A stretch of DNA of 48,500 nucleotides from an uncultured Lachnospiraceae bacterium (GCA_947588675.1 CANPYY010000018.1:1-48500); one strand, 5' to 3'. Shown: positions 7,503 to 17,955, numbered from the stretch's first letter. A program made the numbers and translations. The notes: generated from the sequence alone by a model not told the origin.

Positions 7503-9959
7503 TTACATCTCTACTTTTACTTTCTCAAGATGCCATATTTCCTTTGCATATTCCTCAATAGTTCTGTCTGATGAGAACTTACCGCACTTAGCTGTATTAA
7601 GCATTGCCATTTTAGCCCATCTGTCAGTATCACGGTATGCTTCTTCAATCTTTTTCTGAGCTGCTTCATAGGAACGGAAGTCTTTAAGTATAAAGTACTG
7701 GTCTGCGCGTTCTCCTCCATTGCTTTCCAGAAGTGAATTGTAAAGCTCCCTGAATAATTCGGTATTCTCTGCCGAATAAGTTCCATCAATAAGCTGTGTA
7801 AGCACCGCCCTTATTTCATGGTCGGTATTGTATATATCTCTCGGATTATATTCATTGTTGTGCTCATATGCGATTACTTCATCTGAACTAAGTCCGAATA
7901 TAACGGCATTTTCTTCGCCTACTTCTTCTACAATTTCCACGTTGGCTCCGTCCATCGTTCCAATCGTAACAGCTCCGTTAAGCATAAATTTCATATTACC
8001 TGTTCCCGAAGCTTCCTTACTTGCCGTGGATATCTGCTCAGACACATCTGCAGCCGCAAATATAAGCTCTGCATTTGAAACCCTGTAATTTTCGATAAAT
8101 ACAACTTTGATTTTACCTTCTATTGATTTATCGTTGTTAATAACATCGGCAACATTATTTATAAGCTTAATAATTGCTTTTGCCCGTCTGTAACCCGCAG
8201 ACGCCTTTGCGCCAAATATAAATGTCCTCGGATACATATCCATTCCCGGATTCATCTTGAGCTGGTTATACAGGTGCATAATATGAAGTATATTAAGGAA
8301 CTGTCTTTTATACTCATGCAGCCTCTTAACCTGTACGTCAAATATCGAGCGCGGGTCAACTTCTATTCCGTTATGTTTACGTATATACTCTGCAAGCCTT
8401 ACTTTGTTCTGATGTTTGATATTCATAAACTCTTTCTGACACTTCACGTCATTCACATATACGGAAAGTTCATCTATGTGGGAAAGATTTGTAATCCAGT
8501 CATCACCTATTTTGTCAGTAACCCATTTCGCAAGGAGCGGATTGCCGTGAAGCAGGAATCTCCTCTGCGTAATTCCGTTAGTCTTATTATTAAACTTTTC
8601 AGGGAACATCTGATAAAAATCTTTAAGTTCCTGATTTTTAAGTATTTCCGTATGCAGCCTTGCAACGCCGTTTACCGAAAATCCCGCTACTATTGCAAGA
8701 TTTGCCATTTTAACCTGTCCGTCATATACAATAGCCATTTTACGGATTTTTTCGTAATCGCCCGGATATCTTTTCTCTATCTCAAGAATAAAACGCCTGT
8801 TAATTTCTTCCGTTATCTGATAAATTCTCGGAAGCAGCCTTGAGAACAGCTCAAGAGGCCATTTTTCCAACGCCTCTGACATGATTGTATGGTTGGTGTA
8901 CGCGCATGATTTGTTAGTAACTTCCCATGCTTCGTCCCATTCCAGATTATACTCATCCATAAGTATTCTCATAAGCTCCGGTACAGTAACGGTAGGATGC
9001 GTATCATTAAGCTGGAAGCATACCTTTTCATGAAGTTTCCTTACATCGTCATGTTTCTCCATATACTTGGCAACTGCACGCTGTATGCTCGCAGATACAA
9101 AAAAGTACTGCTGTTTAAGCCTTAATTCCTTACCCGCATAATGGTTATCATTAGGATAAAGTACCTCGCATATTGTCCTTGCAAGGTTATTCTGCTCAAC
9201 CGCCTTATGATACTCGCCTTTGTCAAACTGGTCCAGATTAAAATTGTCAACAGCTTCTGCATCCCATATTCTCAGCGTATTAACTACATTATTATCATAT
9301 CCCACTATCGGAAGGTCATACGGCACTGCACGTACTGCCTGATATCCTTCATGTATAAAACAGTCTTTTCCCTGTTCATTTTTGCGTACTGCAACATAAC
9401 CGCCGAACTTTACTATTTTTGAATATTCCGCACGCTTCATTTCAAAAGGATTGCCATTTGCAAGCCAGTCGTCAGGAGCTTCCACCTGACATCCGTTTTC
9501 AATCTTCTGCATGAACATTCCATACCTGTACCTTATTCCGCATCCGTATGCAGGATATCCAAGACAGGACAGCGAATCCAGGAAACATGCCGCAAGTCTT
9601 CCAAGACCGCCGTTTCCCAAAGCTGCATCCGGCTCCTCATCCTCGATGGCGTCAAGGTCAAAACCGATTTCTTCAAGAGTTTCACGCACAACATCATTCG
9701 CCTTGAGATTAATTATTATATTGCCCAATGCGCGGCCGGTAAGAAATTCCATTGACAAATAATATACCGTTTTTGCATCTTGTTCTTCATACTGCTTATG
9801 CGTCGCAATCCATTTATCAACAATGTCATCTTTAAGCGCATATGACAATGCCTGAAACATCTGCTGGTTGGTTGCTTCGGAAATTGACTTTCTGTACAGT
9901 ATTTTAAGGTAATTTGCAATTTCCTGTTTCAATTCCTCTTTACTAAATTCTTTTTTCAT
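7503..9959 (-). CDS. glgP: Glycogen/alpha-glucan phosphorylase
   Basis: 818 residues, the normal length for family GT35 phosphorylases. The enzyme releases glucose-1-phosphate from the non-reducing ends of glycogen or maltodextrins in the cytoplasm. The pyridoxal-phosphate lysine is in EASGTGNMKFMLNGA near residue 656. Other family blocks are visible: NGGLGRLAACFLDSL, VQVKRLHEYKRQ and IGTMDGANVEI. The start at 9959 (MKKEFSKEEL) is preferred over an upstream in-frame codon because AGGAGG lies five bases before it. It begins 38 bases after ileS with no terminator between, so some read-through from ileS is likely. No other glycogen genes are nearby. It may work together with the GH13 enzyme at 38102-40168. 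Confidence 0.95.
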   Translation of the reverse strand: MKKEFSKEELKQEIANYLKILYRKSISEATNQQMFQALSYALKDDIVDKWIATHKQYEEQDAKTVYYLSMEFLTGRALGNIIINLKANDVVRETLEEIGFDLDAIEDEEPDAALGNGGLGRLAACFLDSLSCLGYPAYGCGIRYRYGMFMQKIENGCQVEAPDDWLANGNPFEMKRAEYSKIVKFGGYVAVRKNEQGKDCFIHEGYQAVRAVPYDLPIVGYDNNVVNTLRIWDAEAVDNFNLDQFDKGEYHKAVEQNNLARTICEVLYPNDNHYAGKELRLKQQYFFVSASIQRAVAKYMEKHDDVRKLHEKVCFQLNDTHPTVTVPELMRILMDEYNLEWDEAWEVTNKSCAYTNHTIMSEALEKWPLELFSRLLPRIYQITEEINRRFILEIEKRYPGDYEKIRKMAIVYDGQVKMANLAIVAGFSVNGVARLHTEILKNQELKDFYQMFPEKFNNKTNGITQRRFLLHGNPLLAKWVTDKIGDDWITNLSHIDELSVYVNDVKCQKEFMNIKHQNKVRLAEYIRKHNGIEVDPRSIFDVQVKRLHEYKRQFLNILHIMHLYNQLKMNPGMDMYPRTFIFGAKASAGYRRAKAIIKLINNVADVINNDKSIEGKIKVVFIENYRVSNAELIFAAADVSEQISTASKEASGTGNMKFMLNGAVTIGTMDGANVEIVEEVGEENAVIFGLSSDEVIAYEHNNEYNPRDIYNTDHEIRAVLTQLIDGTYSAENTELFRELYNSLLESNGGERADQYFILKDFRSYEAAQKKIEEAYRDTDRWAKMAMLNTAKCGKFSSDRTIEEYAKEIWHLEKVKVEM

Positions 9960-9997
9960 AAATGCCTCCTGTATTATTATAGTCCCCAACAATCAAA

Positions 9998-12900
9998 TTA
10001 TATACGCTTTACGCCAATTGTACACTGTTCCCCATTAATATTCCATTCCTTAACAATCCCTTCAACCGAGCCAACATTTATTGATTCGGCGAGAACTTCT
10101 TTCTTTATAAAGTCGGCATTCTTTAACAGGATGTTACTTATCAGGTCATTGCCGTTCTCATACACCGTTATGTGGTCCATTACTTCAAACCCTGCATCTT
10201 TACGCATATTCTGTATTTTACTTATAATCTCGCGTACAAAACCTTCTTCAATCAGCTCGTCGGTCATATTGGTATCGAGCACTACCGTTACGCCGTTACC
10301 CGAATCAGAAATATATCCTTCATGCTGAACAGCCTCTATAAGTAAATCTTCTTTGTCTATAACTTCATCCGTACCATCCAGTTGTACTGTAAGAGCGCCC
10401 TTTTCATTGAGCTGCGCAATAGCGTCCGCCGAGTCAATTTCCGCAAGTATATTTTTAAGAGTATTAATCTGCTTTCCAAACCTCTTGCCAAGAGTTTTAA
10501 GCTGCGGTTTAAATGAATAACTCGTATATGCGCTTACATCATCAGTAAAGCATACTTCCCTTACGTTTAATTCATCAGCTATTATACGGGCATAAAAATC
10601 AGACAGTTTCTTATCAGCCTTAATATACATCCTAAGCAGCGGCTGGCGGTTCTTTACATTGGCTGCGTTACGACATGCGCGTCCAAGCACTACCGCGTTA
10701 AGCACTTCGCCCATTTCTGCTTCAAGTTTTGTATCTATCATATCTTCGCATACTTCAGGGAAATCGCACAGATGTACGCTTTCAGGCTGCGTGCTGTCAA
10801 TACTGCACACAAGGTTTCTGTATATATCCTCCGTCATAAAAGGAATCATAGGAGCCGCCGCCTTGCTTATAACAACAAGCGCGGTATACAGGGTAAGATA
10901 TGCGTTAATCTTATCCTGCTCCATTCCTTTCGCCCAGAAACGTTCACGGCATCTTCTTACATACCAGTTACTTAGCTCATCTACAAATTCCTGAAGCGCT
11001 CTTGCCGTTTCGGGTATCTTATATGCCGAAAGATTTTCATCTACCTCTTTCACCGTAGTATTCAATCTCGACAGAAGCCATTTATCCATAACGTCAAGCT
11101 TATCATATTCAAGTTTATACTTTGTCGCATCAAAATTATCAATATTAGCATACAGTACAAAGAAAGCGTAAGTATTCCAGAGCGTTCCCATAAATTTCCT
11201 CTGTCCCTCTGTCACTGCCCTGTCATGAAACTTATTCGGAAGCCATGGCGCGCTGTTAATATAGAAATACCACCTTATTGCATCTGCGCCAAATGTATTA
11301 AGCGCTTCAAACGGGTCTACGGCGTTTCCCTTTGACTTTGACATTTTCTGTCCGTCCTTATCGAGTACCAGTCCAAGTACAATTACATTCTTATAAGGCG
11401 CTTTGTCAAATATAAGAGTCGATATTGCAAGCAGTGAATAAAACCATCCTCTTGTCTGGTCGACAGCTTCACTGATAAAGTCAGCCGGGAAATTTTCCTC
11501 AAATATTTCTTTATTTTCAAATGGATAATGCCACTGCGCAAACGGCATTGAACCCGAATCAAACCAGCAGTCAATAACTTCCGGAACCCTGTGCATCTGT
11601 TTTCCGCAGTGCGGGCATTTTATCGTAACATCATCTATAAACGGACGATGAAGCTCTATGTCGTCCGGACAATTATCCGACATTTCCTTCAGTTCGTCTA
11701 TGCTTCCTACCGCGTGCATATGTCCGCATTCACATTCCCATATATTAAGCGGAGTTCCCCAATAACGGTTACGGCTCACCGCCCAGTCCTGAAGATTTAA
11801 AAGCCAGTCGCCAAATCTTCCCTTACCGATACTTTCGGGAATCCAGTTAATCGTATCATTATTTTTTATCATCCTGTCACGCACTTCGGTCATCTTAATG
11901 AACCAGGATTCTCTTGCATAATATATAAGCGGAGTATCGCATCTCCAGCAGAAAGGATAACTGTGTTCAAATTTGAGTACCTTGAACAAAAGTCCTTTTG
12001 CCCCAAGCATCCTCATAATGGATTCATCGGCTTTTTTACAGAATACGCCTGCGATGTCTGACGCTTCAGGCTTAAATTCTCCTTTTTCATCCACAAGCTG
12101 TACAAACGGAAGATCATATTTTCTTCCCACATTAGCATCGTCTTCACCAAATGCAGGCGCTATATGAACGACTCCCGTACCGTCTGTAAGAGTTACATAA
12201 CTGTCACATACAACATAGTAAGCTTTTTTATCAGGAGATACATAGTCAAACAAAGGTTCATATTCTTTATATTCAAGGTCTTTTCCTATATATGAATCTA
12301 CAATTTCATATTTTCCTTCAATAACAGTAAGAAGCGCTTTTGCCAGATAATAATATTCCGTCTTTACCGCTTTATCCTCATTTTCTTCCGTTACGACATC
12401 ATTTTTTTCATCAAGTCCTACTTTAATTTTTACATATTCCTCATCAGGATTGACGCAAAGGGCTACGTTGGACGGCAGCGTCCACGGTGTAGTCGTCCAT
12501 GCAAGGATATACTCATCTTCTGCGCCCTTCACCTTAAACTTTGCAATAACAGACTTTTCTTTTACATCTTTATAACCCTGCGCTACCTCATGGCTTGAAA
12601 GCGGCGTTCCGCACCTTGGGCAATAGGGAACTATTTTATACCCTTTATAAAGCAGCTTCTTATCCCATATCTGCTTCAGCGCCCACCATTCAGACTCTAT
12701 AAAAGAATTGTGGTATGTTACATAAGGGTCTTCCATATCGGCCCAAAATCCAACCGTACCGGAGAAATCCTCCCACATTTCCTTATACTTCCATACGCTT
12801 TCCTTACATTCCTGTATAAACGGTTCCAGTCCGTATTCCTCAATCTGGTCTTTTCCATCAAGGCCAAGTTTTTTTTCAACCTCAAGTTCAACAGGAAGTC

Positions 12901-13165
12901 CATGAGTGTCCCATCCTGCTTTTCTTATTACCTTATACCCCTTCATCGTACGGTATCTCGGTATCATATCTTTAATGACACGCGTAAGAACATGTCCTAT
13001 ATGCGGTTTACCGTTAGCCGTAGGAGGTCCGTCATAAAATGTATATGGTTCGCCATTTTCCCTGATTTTGATACTTTTTTCAAATATATCGTTATCATTC
13101 CAGAACTTTAATATTTCTTTTTCCCGGTCAACAAATTTTAAATCTGTTGAAACTTTTTTATACAT
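9998..13165 (-). CDS. ileS: Isoleucyl-tRNA synthetase, long (IleS2-like) type
   Basis: 1055 residues. It charges tRNA-Ile with isoleucine. The class I signatures are present: PHIGHVLTR near residue 55 and KMSKSKGN near 608. Zinc-ribbon-like pairs (CPRCGTP, CWRCDTP, CPHCGKQ) lie within the protein. The length and the absence of the C-terminal zinc finger of the E. coli/B. subtilis type place it in the longer, eukaryote-like class often called IleS2. That class tends to be less sensitive to mupirocin; this is family knowledge, not shown here. The start follows GGAGGTATCTTT. No T-box leader fits in the roughly 150-base gap to pncB. Transcription comes from the promoter at 13211-13239. Confidence 0.96.
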   Translation of the reverse strand: MYKKVSTDLKFVDREKEILKFWNDNDIFEKSIKIRENGEPYTFYDGPPTANGKPHIGHVLTRVIKDMIPRYRTMKGYKVIRKAGWDTHGLPVELEVEKKLGLDGKDQIEEYGLEPFIQECKESVWKYKEMWEDFSGTVGFWADMEDPYVTYHNSFIESEWWALKQIWDKKLLYKGYKIVPYCPRCGTPLSSHEVAQGYKDVKEKSVIAKFKVKGAEDEYILAWTTTPWTLPSNVALCVNPDEEYVKIKVGLDEKNDVVTEENEDKAVKTEYYYLAKALLTVIEGKYEIVDSYIGKDLEYKEYEPLFDYVSPDKKAYYVVCDSYVTLTDGTGVVHIAPAFGEDDANVGRKYDLPFVQLVDEKGEFKPEASDIAGVFCKKADESIMRMLGAKGLLFKVLKFEHSYPFCWRCDTPLIYYARESWFIKMTEVRDRMIKNNDTINWIPESIGKGRFGDWLLNLQDWAVSRNRYWGTPLNIWECECGHMHAVGSIDELKEMSDNCPDDIELHRPFIDDVTIKCPHCGKQMHRVPEVIDCWFDSGSMPFAQWHYPFENKEIFEENFPADFISEAVDQTRGWFYSLLAISTLIFDKAPYKNVIVLGLVLDKDGQKMSKSKGNAVDPFEALNTFGADAIRWYFYINSAPWLPNKFHDRAVTEGQRKFMGTLWNTYAFFVLYANIDNFDATKYKLEYDKLDVMDKWLLSRLNTTVKEVDENLSAYKIPETARALQEFVDELSNWYVRRCRERFWAKGMEQDKINAYLTLYTALVVISKAAAPMIPFMTEDIYRNLVCSIDSTQPESVHLCDFPEVCEDMIDTKLEAEMGEVLNAVVLGRACRNAANVKNRQPLLRMYIKADKKLSDFYARIIADELNVREVCFTDDVSAYTSYSFKPQLKTLGKRFGKQINTLKNILAEIDSADAIAQLNEKGALTVQLDGTDEVIDKEDLLIEAVQHEGYISDSGNGVTVVLDTNMTDELIEEGFVREIISKIQNMRKDAGFEVMDHITVYENGNDLISNILLKNADFIKKEVLAESINVGSVEGIVKEWNINGEQCTIGVKRI

Positions 13166-13210
13166 AAAGATACCTCCAGTACGAATTATAAAACAAAAAA
13201 TAACGTTTAA

Positions 13211-13239
13211 ATAATATTATATATTCCCCGAGTTGTCAA
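13211..13239 (-). promoter_or_regulatory. Sigma-A promoter of ileS
   Basis: On the minus strand the consensus TTGACA (13234-13239) is followed after exactly 17 bases by TATTAT (13211-13216). The leader to the start codon at 13165 is about 40 bases, too short for a T-box. Confidence 0.8.
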
Positions 13240-13247
13240 CGCTTGTA

Positions 13248-13276
13248 TTGACATTCTCTTAGAAATTAGTTACATT
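13248..13276 (+). promoter_or_regulatory. Probable sigma-A promoter of pncB
   Basis: TTGACA (13248-13253), 17 bases, then TACATT (13271-13276). The -35 elements of the two divergent promoters are only eight bases apart, so ileS and pncB share one compact control region. Confidence 0.6.
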
Positions 13277-13324
13277 AAATACTAAGTTACACATATAAAA
13301 TATCTTCTGAAGGAAGTGTCGCGC

Positions 13325-14791
13325 ATGAGCACCAATCTTACACTGCTTACGGATTTTTATGAACTGACCATGATGCAGGGATACTTTAAAAACAACACCA
13401 ACCCGACCGTCGTATTTGATATGTTTTACCGTGTAAATCCTAATGACGGCGGATATGCTATCTGCTGCGGTCTTGAACAGCTTATTGACTACATTAAAGA
13501 GCTTCACTTTAGCTATGAAGACATAGAATACCTCAGAGAACTTAAAATCTTTGACGAAGACTTTCTTAACTATCTCGCAGGATTTCATTTCTCCGGAGAT
13601 ATCTATGCAATACCGGAAGGGAGCATAGTATTCCCAATGGAACCTCTTGTAAAGGTTGTCGCGCCTATAATGGAGGCACAGCTTGTAGAAACCGCAATAC
13701 TGTGCATTATGAATCACCAGAGCCTTATTGCTACCAAGGCTGCCCGCGTATGCCATGCCGCAAGAGGCGACGGAGTAATGGAATTTGGTCTGCGGCGGGC
13801 GCAGGGGCCCGACGCTGCAACGCTTGGAGCAAGAGCCGCCGTAATAGCAGGCTGTATTGGTACAAGCAATGTTCTTTGCGCCAAAAAGTTCAATCTCCCC
13901 GCGCTGGGAACACATGCACACAGTTGGATAATGAGCTTTCCTGATGAACTTACCGCTTTCCGTAAATATGCGGAACTTTATCCCAACAACACGACGCTTC
14001 TTGTAGATACATATGATACTTTACGTTCAGGTATTCCAAATGCCATAAAGGTATTTACCGAACTTCGGGAAGCAGGACATATGCCTTCCATGTACGGAAT
14101 ACGCCTTGATTCCGGCGACCTTTCCTATCTTTCCAAGAAGGCGCGTATCATGCTTGATGAGGCAGGATTTACCGACGCCGTTATATGCGCCTCGAGCGAC
14201 CTTGACGAATATCTTATCGATTCTCTTAAAGCGCAGGGCGCTGCAATAAATTCATGGGGCGTAGGCACTAACCTAATTACCTCTAAAGACCATCCCGCTT
14301 TTGGCGGCGTATATAAACTTGCCGCAATAAAAGACGGCGATACTTTTATTCCGAGAATTAAACTTTCAGAAAACCAATGGAAAATAACCAATCCGGGCAA
14401 CAAAACAGTTTACAGAATATATCATAAGGACAGCGGCAAAATCCATGCCGACCTTATATGCCTTGCAGATGAAGTATTTGATGAAAATGAACCTCTGCTT
14501 TTATTCGACCCCGTAAATACATGGAAGAAACTTTTGCTTGAACCGGGAACATATACAATACGTGAAATGCTTGTTCCTATATTCCAGAACGGCACATGCG
14601 TATATGAATCCCCGAACGTCATGGATATACGTAATTACTGTATAAAAGAACAGGCTACGCTCTGGGATGAAACCAAGCGTTTCGTAAACCCGCACAATGT
14701 ATACGTAGACCTTTCGGAAAAACTTTGGAAAATAAAGAATGAACTGCTTGCATCATACAGTTCACCTAAGGCAGGAAGCAATAATGATTAA
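13325..14791 (+). CDS. pncB: Nicotinate phosphoribosyltransferase
   Basis: 488 residues. It makes nicotinate mononucleotide from nicotinate and PRPP in NAD salvage. Family blocks are clear: LTDFYELTMMQGYF at the N-terminus, GLRRAQGPDAA, LGTHAHSWIMSF and the phosphate-binding GIRLDSGDLSYLS. The ATG at 13325 is chosen because AAGGAAG lies eight bases upstream. A GTG nine bases earlier would overlap that site. The stop overlaps the start of the PAP2 gene by eight bases, so the two are translationally linked. Confidence 0.94.
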   Translation: MSTNLTLLTDFYELTMMQGYFKNNTNPTVVFDMFYRVNPNDGGYAICCGLEQLIDYIKELHFSYEDIEYLRELKIFDEDFLNYLAGFHFSGDIYAIPEGSIVFPMEPLVKVVAPIMEAQLVETAILCIMNHQSLIATKAARVCHAARGDGVMEFGLRRAQGPDAATLGARAAVIAGCIGTSNVLCAKKFNLPALGTHAHSWIMSFPDELTAFRKYAELYPNNTTLLVDTYDTLRSGIPNAIKVFTELREAGHMPSMYGIRLDSGDLSYLSKKARIMLDEAGFTDAVICASSDLDEYLIDSLKAQGAAINSWGVGTNLITSKDHPAFGGVYKLAAIKDGDTFIPRIKLSENQWKITNPGNKTVYRIYHKDSGKIHADLICLADEVFDENEPLLLFDPVNTWKKLLLEPGTYTIREMLVPIFQNGTCVYESPNVMDIRNYCIKEQATLWDETKRFVNPHNVYVDLSEKLWKIKNELLASYSSPKAGSNND

Positions 14792-15416
14792 AAAATATAA
14801 CCACATACTATTCCTATTGTATATACCAATATATATGTTCTGTTTTTTTAAACTTGAAAGCAGACCTGCAGGAATCGGCGTAAATGTCCATATTCCGCTT
14901 GATGATTTAATTCCTTTTAACAAGTATTTTGTAATACCATATTTTTCATGGTTTTTATATATAACTGTAACAATTATATTTTTCTTCTTTTATGATAAAC
15001 TTGAACTTATAAAATATGCAGTATATTTAATAACCGGTATGTCTGTATGTATTATCATATATGCACTGTTTCCGTCGTATCAGTCGCTGCGTCCGGAAAT
15101 TACGGATACTGACATATTTTCAAAGCTTGTATGCTTTATATACAGCGTCGATTCCCCGTCAGACGTCTGCCCCAGCATACATGTCTTTAACTCGGTTGCC
15201 GCACATATAGCGATTGTAAAAAGCAGGTTTTTCAAATCCAAAAAGATTATTAAGGCTCTTTCGCTTATATTGATAATATTCATATGCCTTTCCACGGTAT
15301 TTTTAAAACAGCATTCGGTAGCAGACGGTTTGTGCGCCCTTCTCCTTGCCGCTTTACTGTATATTCCTATATATAGCAGGGTAAGTATTTTCAACCGTTT
15401 TAAAAAGGCTTATTAA
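14784..15416 (+). CDS. PAP2-family membrane phosphatase
   Basis: 210 residues with about six hydrophobic helices. The PAP2 signatures are present: CPSIHVFNSV (motif 2, catalytic histidine) and VFLKQHSVADGL (motif 3). Motif 1 is not obvious, as in many short clostridial members. Such proteins dephosphorylate lipid phosphates, for example undecaprenyl pyrophosphate or phosphatidic acid, at the membrane. The start MIKKYNHILF is inside the end of pncB, with AGGAAG seven bases upstream. Substrate is unknown. The gene ends seven bases before a convergent glycosyltransferase gene and no terminator is visible. Confidence 0.8.
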   Translation: MIKKYNHILFLLYIPIYMFCFFKLESRPAGIGVNVHIPLDDLIPFNKYFVIPYFSWFLYITVTIIFFFFYDKLELIKYAVYLITGMSVCIIIYALFPSYQSLRPEITDTDIFSKLVCFIYSVDSPSDVCPSIHVFNSVAAHIAIVKSRFFKSKKIIKALSLILIIFICLSTVFLKQHSVADGLCALLLAALLYIPIYSRVSIFNRFKKAY

Positions 15417-15422
15417 ACATAC

Positions 15423-16439
15423 TTACGAAAAACCATATATGCGCCTTGAAAGCCTGTACCCGTATATTATAATCTTACGTCCGGCAAAACTTTTCATCTG
15501 CATGGGTCTTCCCAGCAGGCATCTGTTTACCATCTTTGCCGTTTCAGGGCTTGCGTTCCTAAGGTATGCCCACAGCTCCTCCCTTTTTGCAAGGCTTTCT
15601 TTTGTATTTTCCCTTACGAGAAATACCGAGCTTACCGTCATCATCATGGTAAGATACTTGGTCATATATTTCCTTAATTTATCGTCTGATATTGAGGGAA
15701 GATTATGGGAATCTATAATTATCTTTGTAATCTTAATCTGCTGGTCTATTCTTTTCTGCATTATTTCCTCATTAACCGACTGGTCCGCCCTTCCTATGTA
15801 ATATCTGTACAAATCCAAATCCATATAATACATTGTATGTACATACGGAAGCGGTACATATACAAATATATTATCTACATAAAATGTATGCTTCGGCAAT
15901 TCAAGCCCGCATTCCCTAAGGACGTCGGTACGATAAATCACGGAGTGCATAAGTATATTCTGGCTCACTTTAAAATGCCCCATTTCAGACCAGGTAAATA
16001 CTTTATCCTCCGGCATGGCGCTTTTATAATTAATAACCTTCTGCTTTCCCGTATTCTGATTTTCATATACATAATTGGCAATAAACATATCCACTTCAGT
16101 GCCGCTATTATACAGTTTTTTAATTGTTTCTATCATGTTTTTAAGCGCTCCGGTATCAAACCAGTCATCGCTGTCAAGCACCTTATAATATACGCCCTCC
16201 GCATTATGAAGTCCTGTATTTACCGCGCTTCCATGACCGCCATTAGTCTGTGTCACGGCTTTTACAATACCCGGATATCTTGCCTCATACTCTTTTCCGA
16301 TTTTAAATGTATCGTCAGACGAACCGTCATCTACTATAATAATCTCAACATCATCGCCGCATGGTATAATCGACTCAATTGCCCTGTGCATATATTCAGC
16401 CGAATTATAACACGGAATCCCTACTGACAATATTTTCAT
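15423..16439 (-). CDS. Family 2 glycosyltransferase
   Basis: 338 residues. The GT-A fold of family GT2 begins at the first residue (MKILSVGIPCYNSAEYMHRAI). It has the nucleotide-binding IIIVDDGSSDDT and the metal-binding VLDSDDWFD near residue 93. There is no membrane segment, so it is probably a soluble enzyme working at the inner membrane face on a cell-surface glycan. The acceptor and sugar cannot be predicted. It is 37 bases downstream of the histidine kinase gene on the same strand and may be co-transcribed with the two-component system. Confidence 0.87.
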   Translation of the reverse strand: MKILSVGIPCYNSAEYMHRAIESIIPCGDDVEIIIVDDGSSDDTFKIGKEYEARYPGIVKAVTQTNGGHGSAVNTGLHNAEGVYYKVLDSDDWFDTGALKNMIETIKKLYNSGTEVDMFIANYVYENQNTGKQKVINYKSAMPEDKVFTWSEMGHFKVSQNILMHSVIYRTDVLRECGLELPKHTFYVDNIFVYVPLPYVHTMYYMDLDLYRYYIGRADQSVNEEIMQKRIDQQIKITKIIIDSHNLPSISDDKLRKYMTKYLTMMMTVSSVFLVRENTKESLAKREELWAYLRNASPETAKMVNRCLLGRPMQMKSFAGRKIIIYGYRLSRRIYGFS

Positions 16440-16476
16440 ATACTCTCTCCTTTTCTAATGCTGTTTAATAAAAATA

Positions 16477-17955
16477 TTAATCTTCGGGCGGTTCTATCAT
16501 GTCAAATTCAAAAATAAATTCACTGCCCTGCCCCTCTATGCTTTCCACAATTATATCACCGCCATGTTTAATTGCAATACTTTTTGCAATCATAAGCCCA
16601 AGACCCGAACCTGTTTCGTTCATCTGAAGCTTTGATTTGTAAAACTTTTCAAATATATTCGGCAATACCGACGCTTTAATTCCAACGCCATGGTCACGTA
16701 TGCTTATATGCATTTTTTCATCAATTTCTATATTTACATCTACTACGGAATTTTCATAAGAAAACTTTATGGCGTTATCCATAATAACCATAAACATCTG
16801 TCTTAGCCTGTCATAATCTCCAAGCATAAAACAATACTGGTCATCCGCCGCAAAATTTATCCTTATTCCTTTTTTCTCGCTTAATACTTTCGCGCTTCTT
16901 ATAACATCCTCAAATATCTGAACTACGCTTACCGGCTCTTTCTCTATCTCAAAATCCGGATTCTGCATTTTGGAAAGCGTAAGCAAATCGCCCACAAGCC
17001 TCTCCATTCCACTGCACTCCTTTAACATTCTCCGGAGTGAATAATTTATTTTATCCGCATCCGTAACATAACCGTCAACTATCGACTCAACATATCCTCT
17101 TATAACTGTAATAGGCGTCCTGAGTTCATGCGATACGTTTGCAAAAAAGTCCATCCTGCTCTGTTCCAGTTCATCCCGTATATGCTCATTTTCGGCAAGT
17201 TTATCCGAAAGCATATCTATCGTATGTCCAAGCTCTCCCATTTCACTGTCTGAATTAATTCCCGTCTTGACCGAATATCTGCCTTTGGCAAGTTCCACCG
17301 CAGTCTGCCTTATTTTAGATATCGGCGCTGATATCTGCCTTGCAAAAAACAATGCAAGAATAAAGGACGCTATCCATGAAATAAGCATACTTATAATAAC
17401 AATCTTCTTACAGTTATCTATCATCTGAACACGGCTCTCCGCAATTCCGTTAAGAAGCACCGTACCGGAAATCATTCCTCCCGCATCATGCACAGGCGCC
17501 GCAGCCCTTATAAGTTCAGCGTCATATATTTCATCATAACTTTGATTTCCGCGGGGTTCATCATTTTTGTATGCCTGCTGTATTACTTTTTTCATTCCTG
17601 AAGAAAGATCCTTATACTTCATTTTTACATTACAGTATTTGGGTTTCAGCTTATTTACCGATTTACGGTCAGGCATTATCCAAACGTCTACCATCTGGCT
17701 GTCCAAAATTGATTCCACTGCATCAATATAATTCAGATAAGCAGAATCTTCTTCAGCAAGCGAATATTCCTCTACATTATCGGCTATCCTCTTTGCATCT
17801 GTTGTAAGCTGCTCCGCATAATCCTGTATGATATTACGCGAATACATCTTTACAAATACAATTCCGGTAATCGTAATAAAAAGTGAAAACACAACTCCGA
17901 ATATTACTAAGAGCCTGAAATATATAGTATTGTAAAAACGGATGCCTTTTTTCAA
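16477..17955 (-). CDS. Membrane sensor histidine kinase (HAMP, HisKA, HATPase)
   Basis: 492 residues. Two membrane helices (about 13-35 and 180-200) enclose an extracytoplasmic sensor region. HAMP follows, then the H-box FFANVSHELRTPITVIRGY (histidine near residue 276). The catalytic domain has MDNAIKFS (N box), DHGVGI (G1) and GSGLGL (G2). The gene uses a TTG start two bases after the response-regulator stop, with AGGG upstream. No better ATG is nearby. The stimulus is unknown. It forms a pair with the regulator encoded just upstream. Confidence 0.93.
   Translation of the reverse strand: MKKGIRFYNTIYFRLLVIFGVVFSLFITITGIVFVKMYSRNIIQDYAEQLTTDAKRIADNVEEYSLAEEDSAYLNYIDAVESILDSQMVDVWIMPDRKSVNKLKPKYCNVKMKYKDLSSGMKKVIQQAYKNDEPRGNQSYDEIYDAELIRAAAPVHDAGGMISGTVLLNGIAESRVQMIDNCKKIVIISMLISWIASFILALFFARQISAPISKIRQTAVELAKGRYSVKTGINSDSEMGELGHTIDMLSDKLAENEHIRDELEQSRMDFFANVSHELRTPITVIRGYVESIVDGYVTDADKINYSLRRMLKECSGMERLVGDLLTLSKMQNPDFEIEKEPVSVVQIFEDVIRSAKVLSEKKGIRINFAADDQYCFMLGDYDRLRQMFMVIMDNAIKFSYENSVVDVNIEIDEKMHISIRDHGVGIKASVLPNIFEKFYKSKLQMNETGSGLGLMIAKSIAIKHGGDIIVESIEGQGSEFIFEFDMIEPPED

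Noticed and set aside
13166-13324. Possible T-box leader before ileS
   Set aside because: The space from the promoter to the start codon is about 40 bases, and no T-box sequence or terminator hairpin is present.
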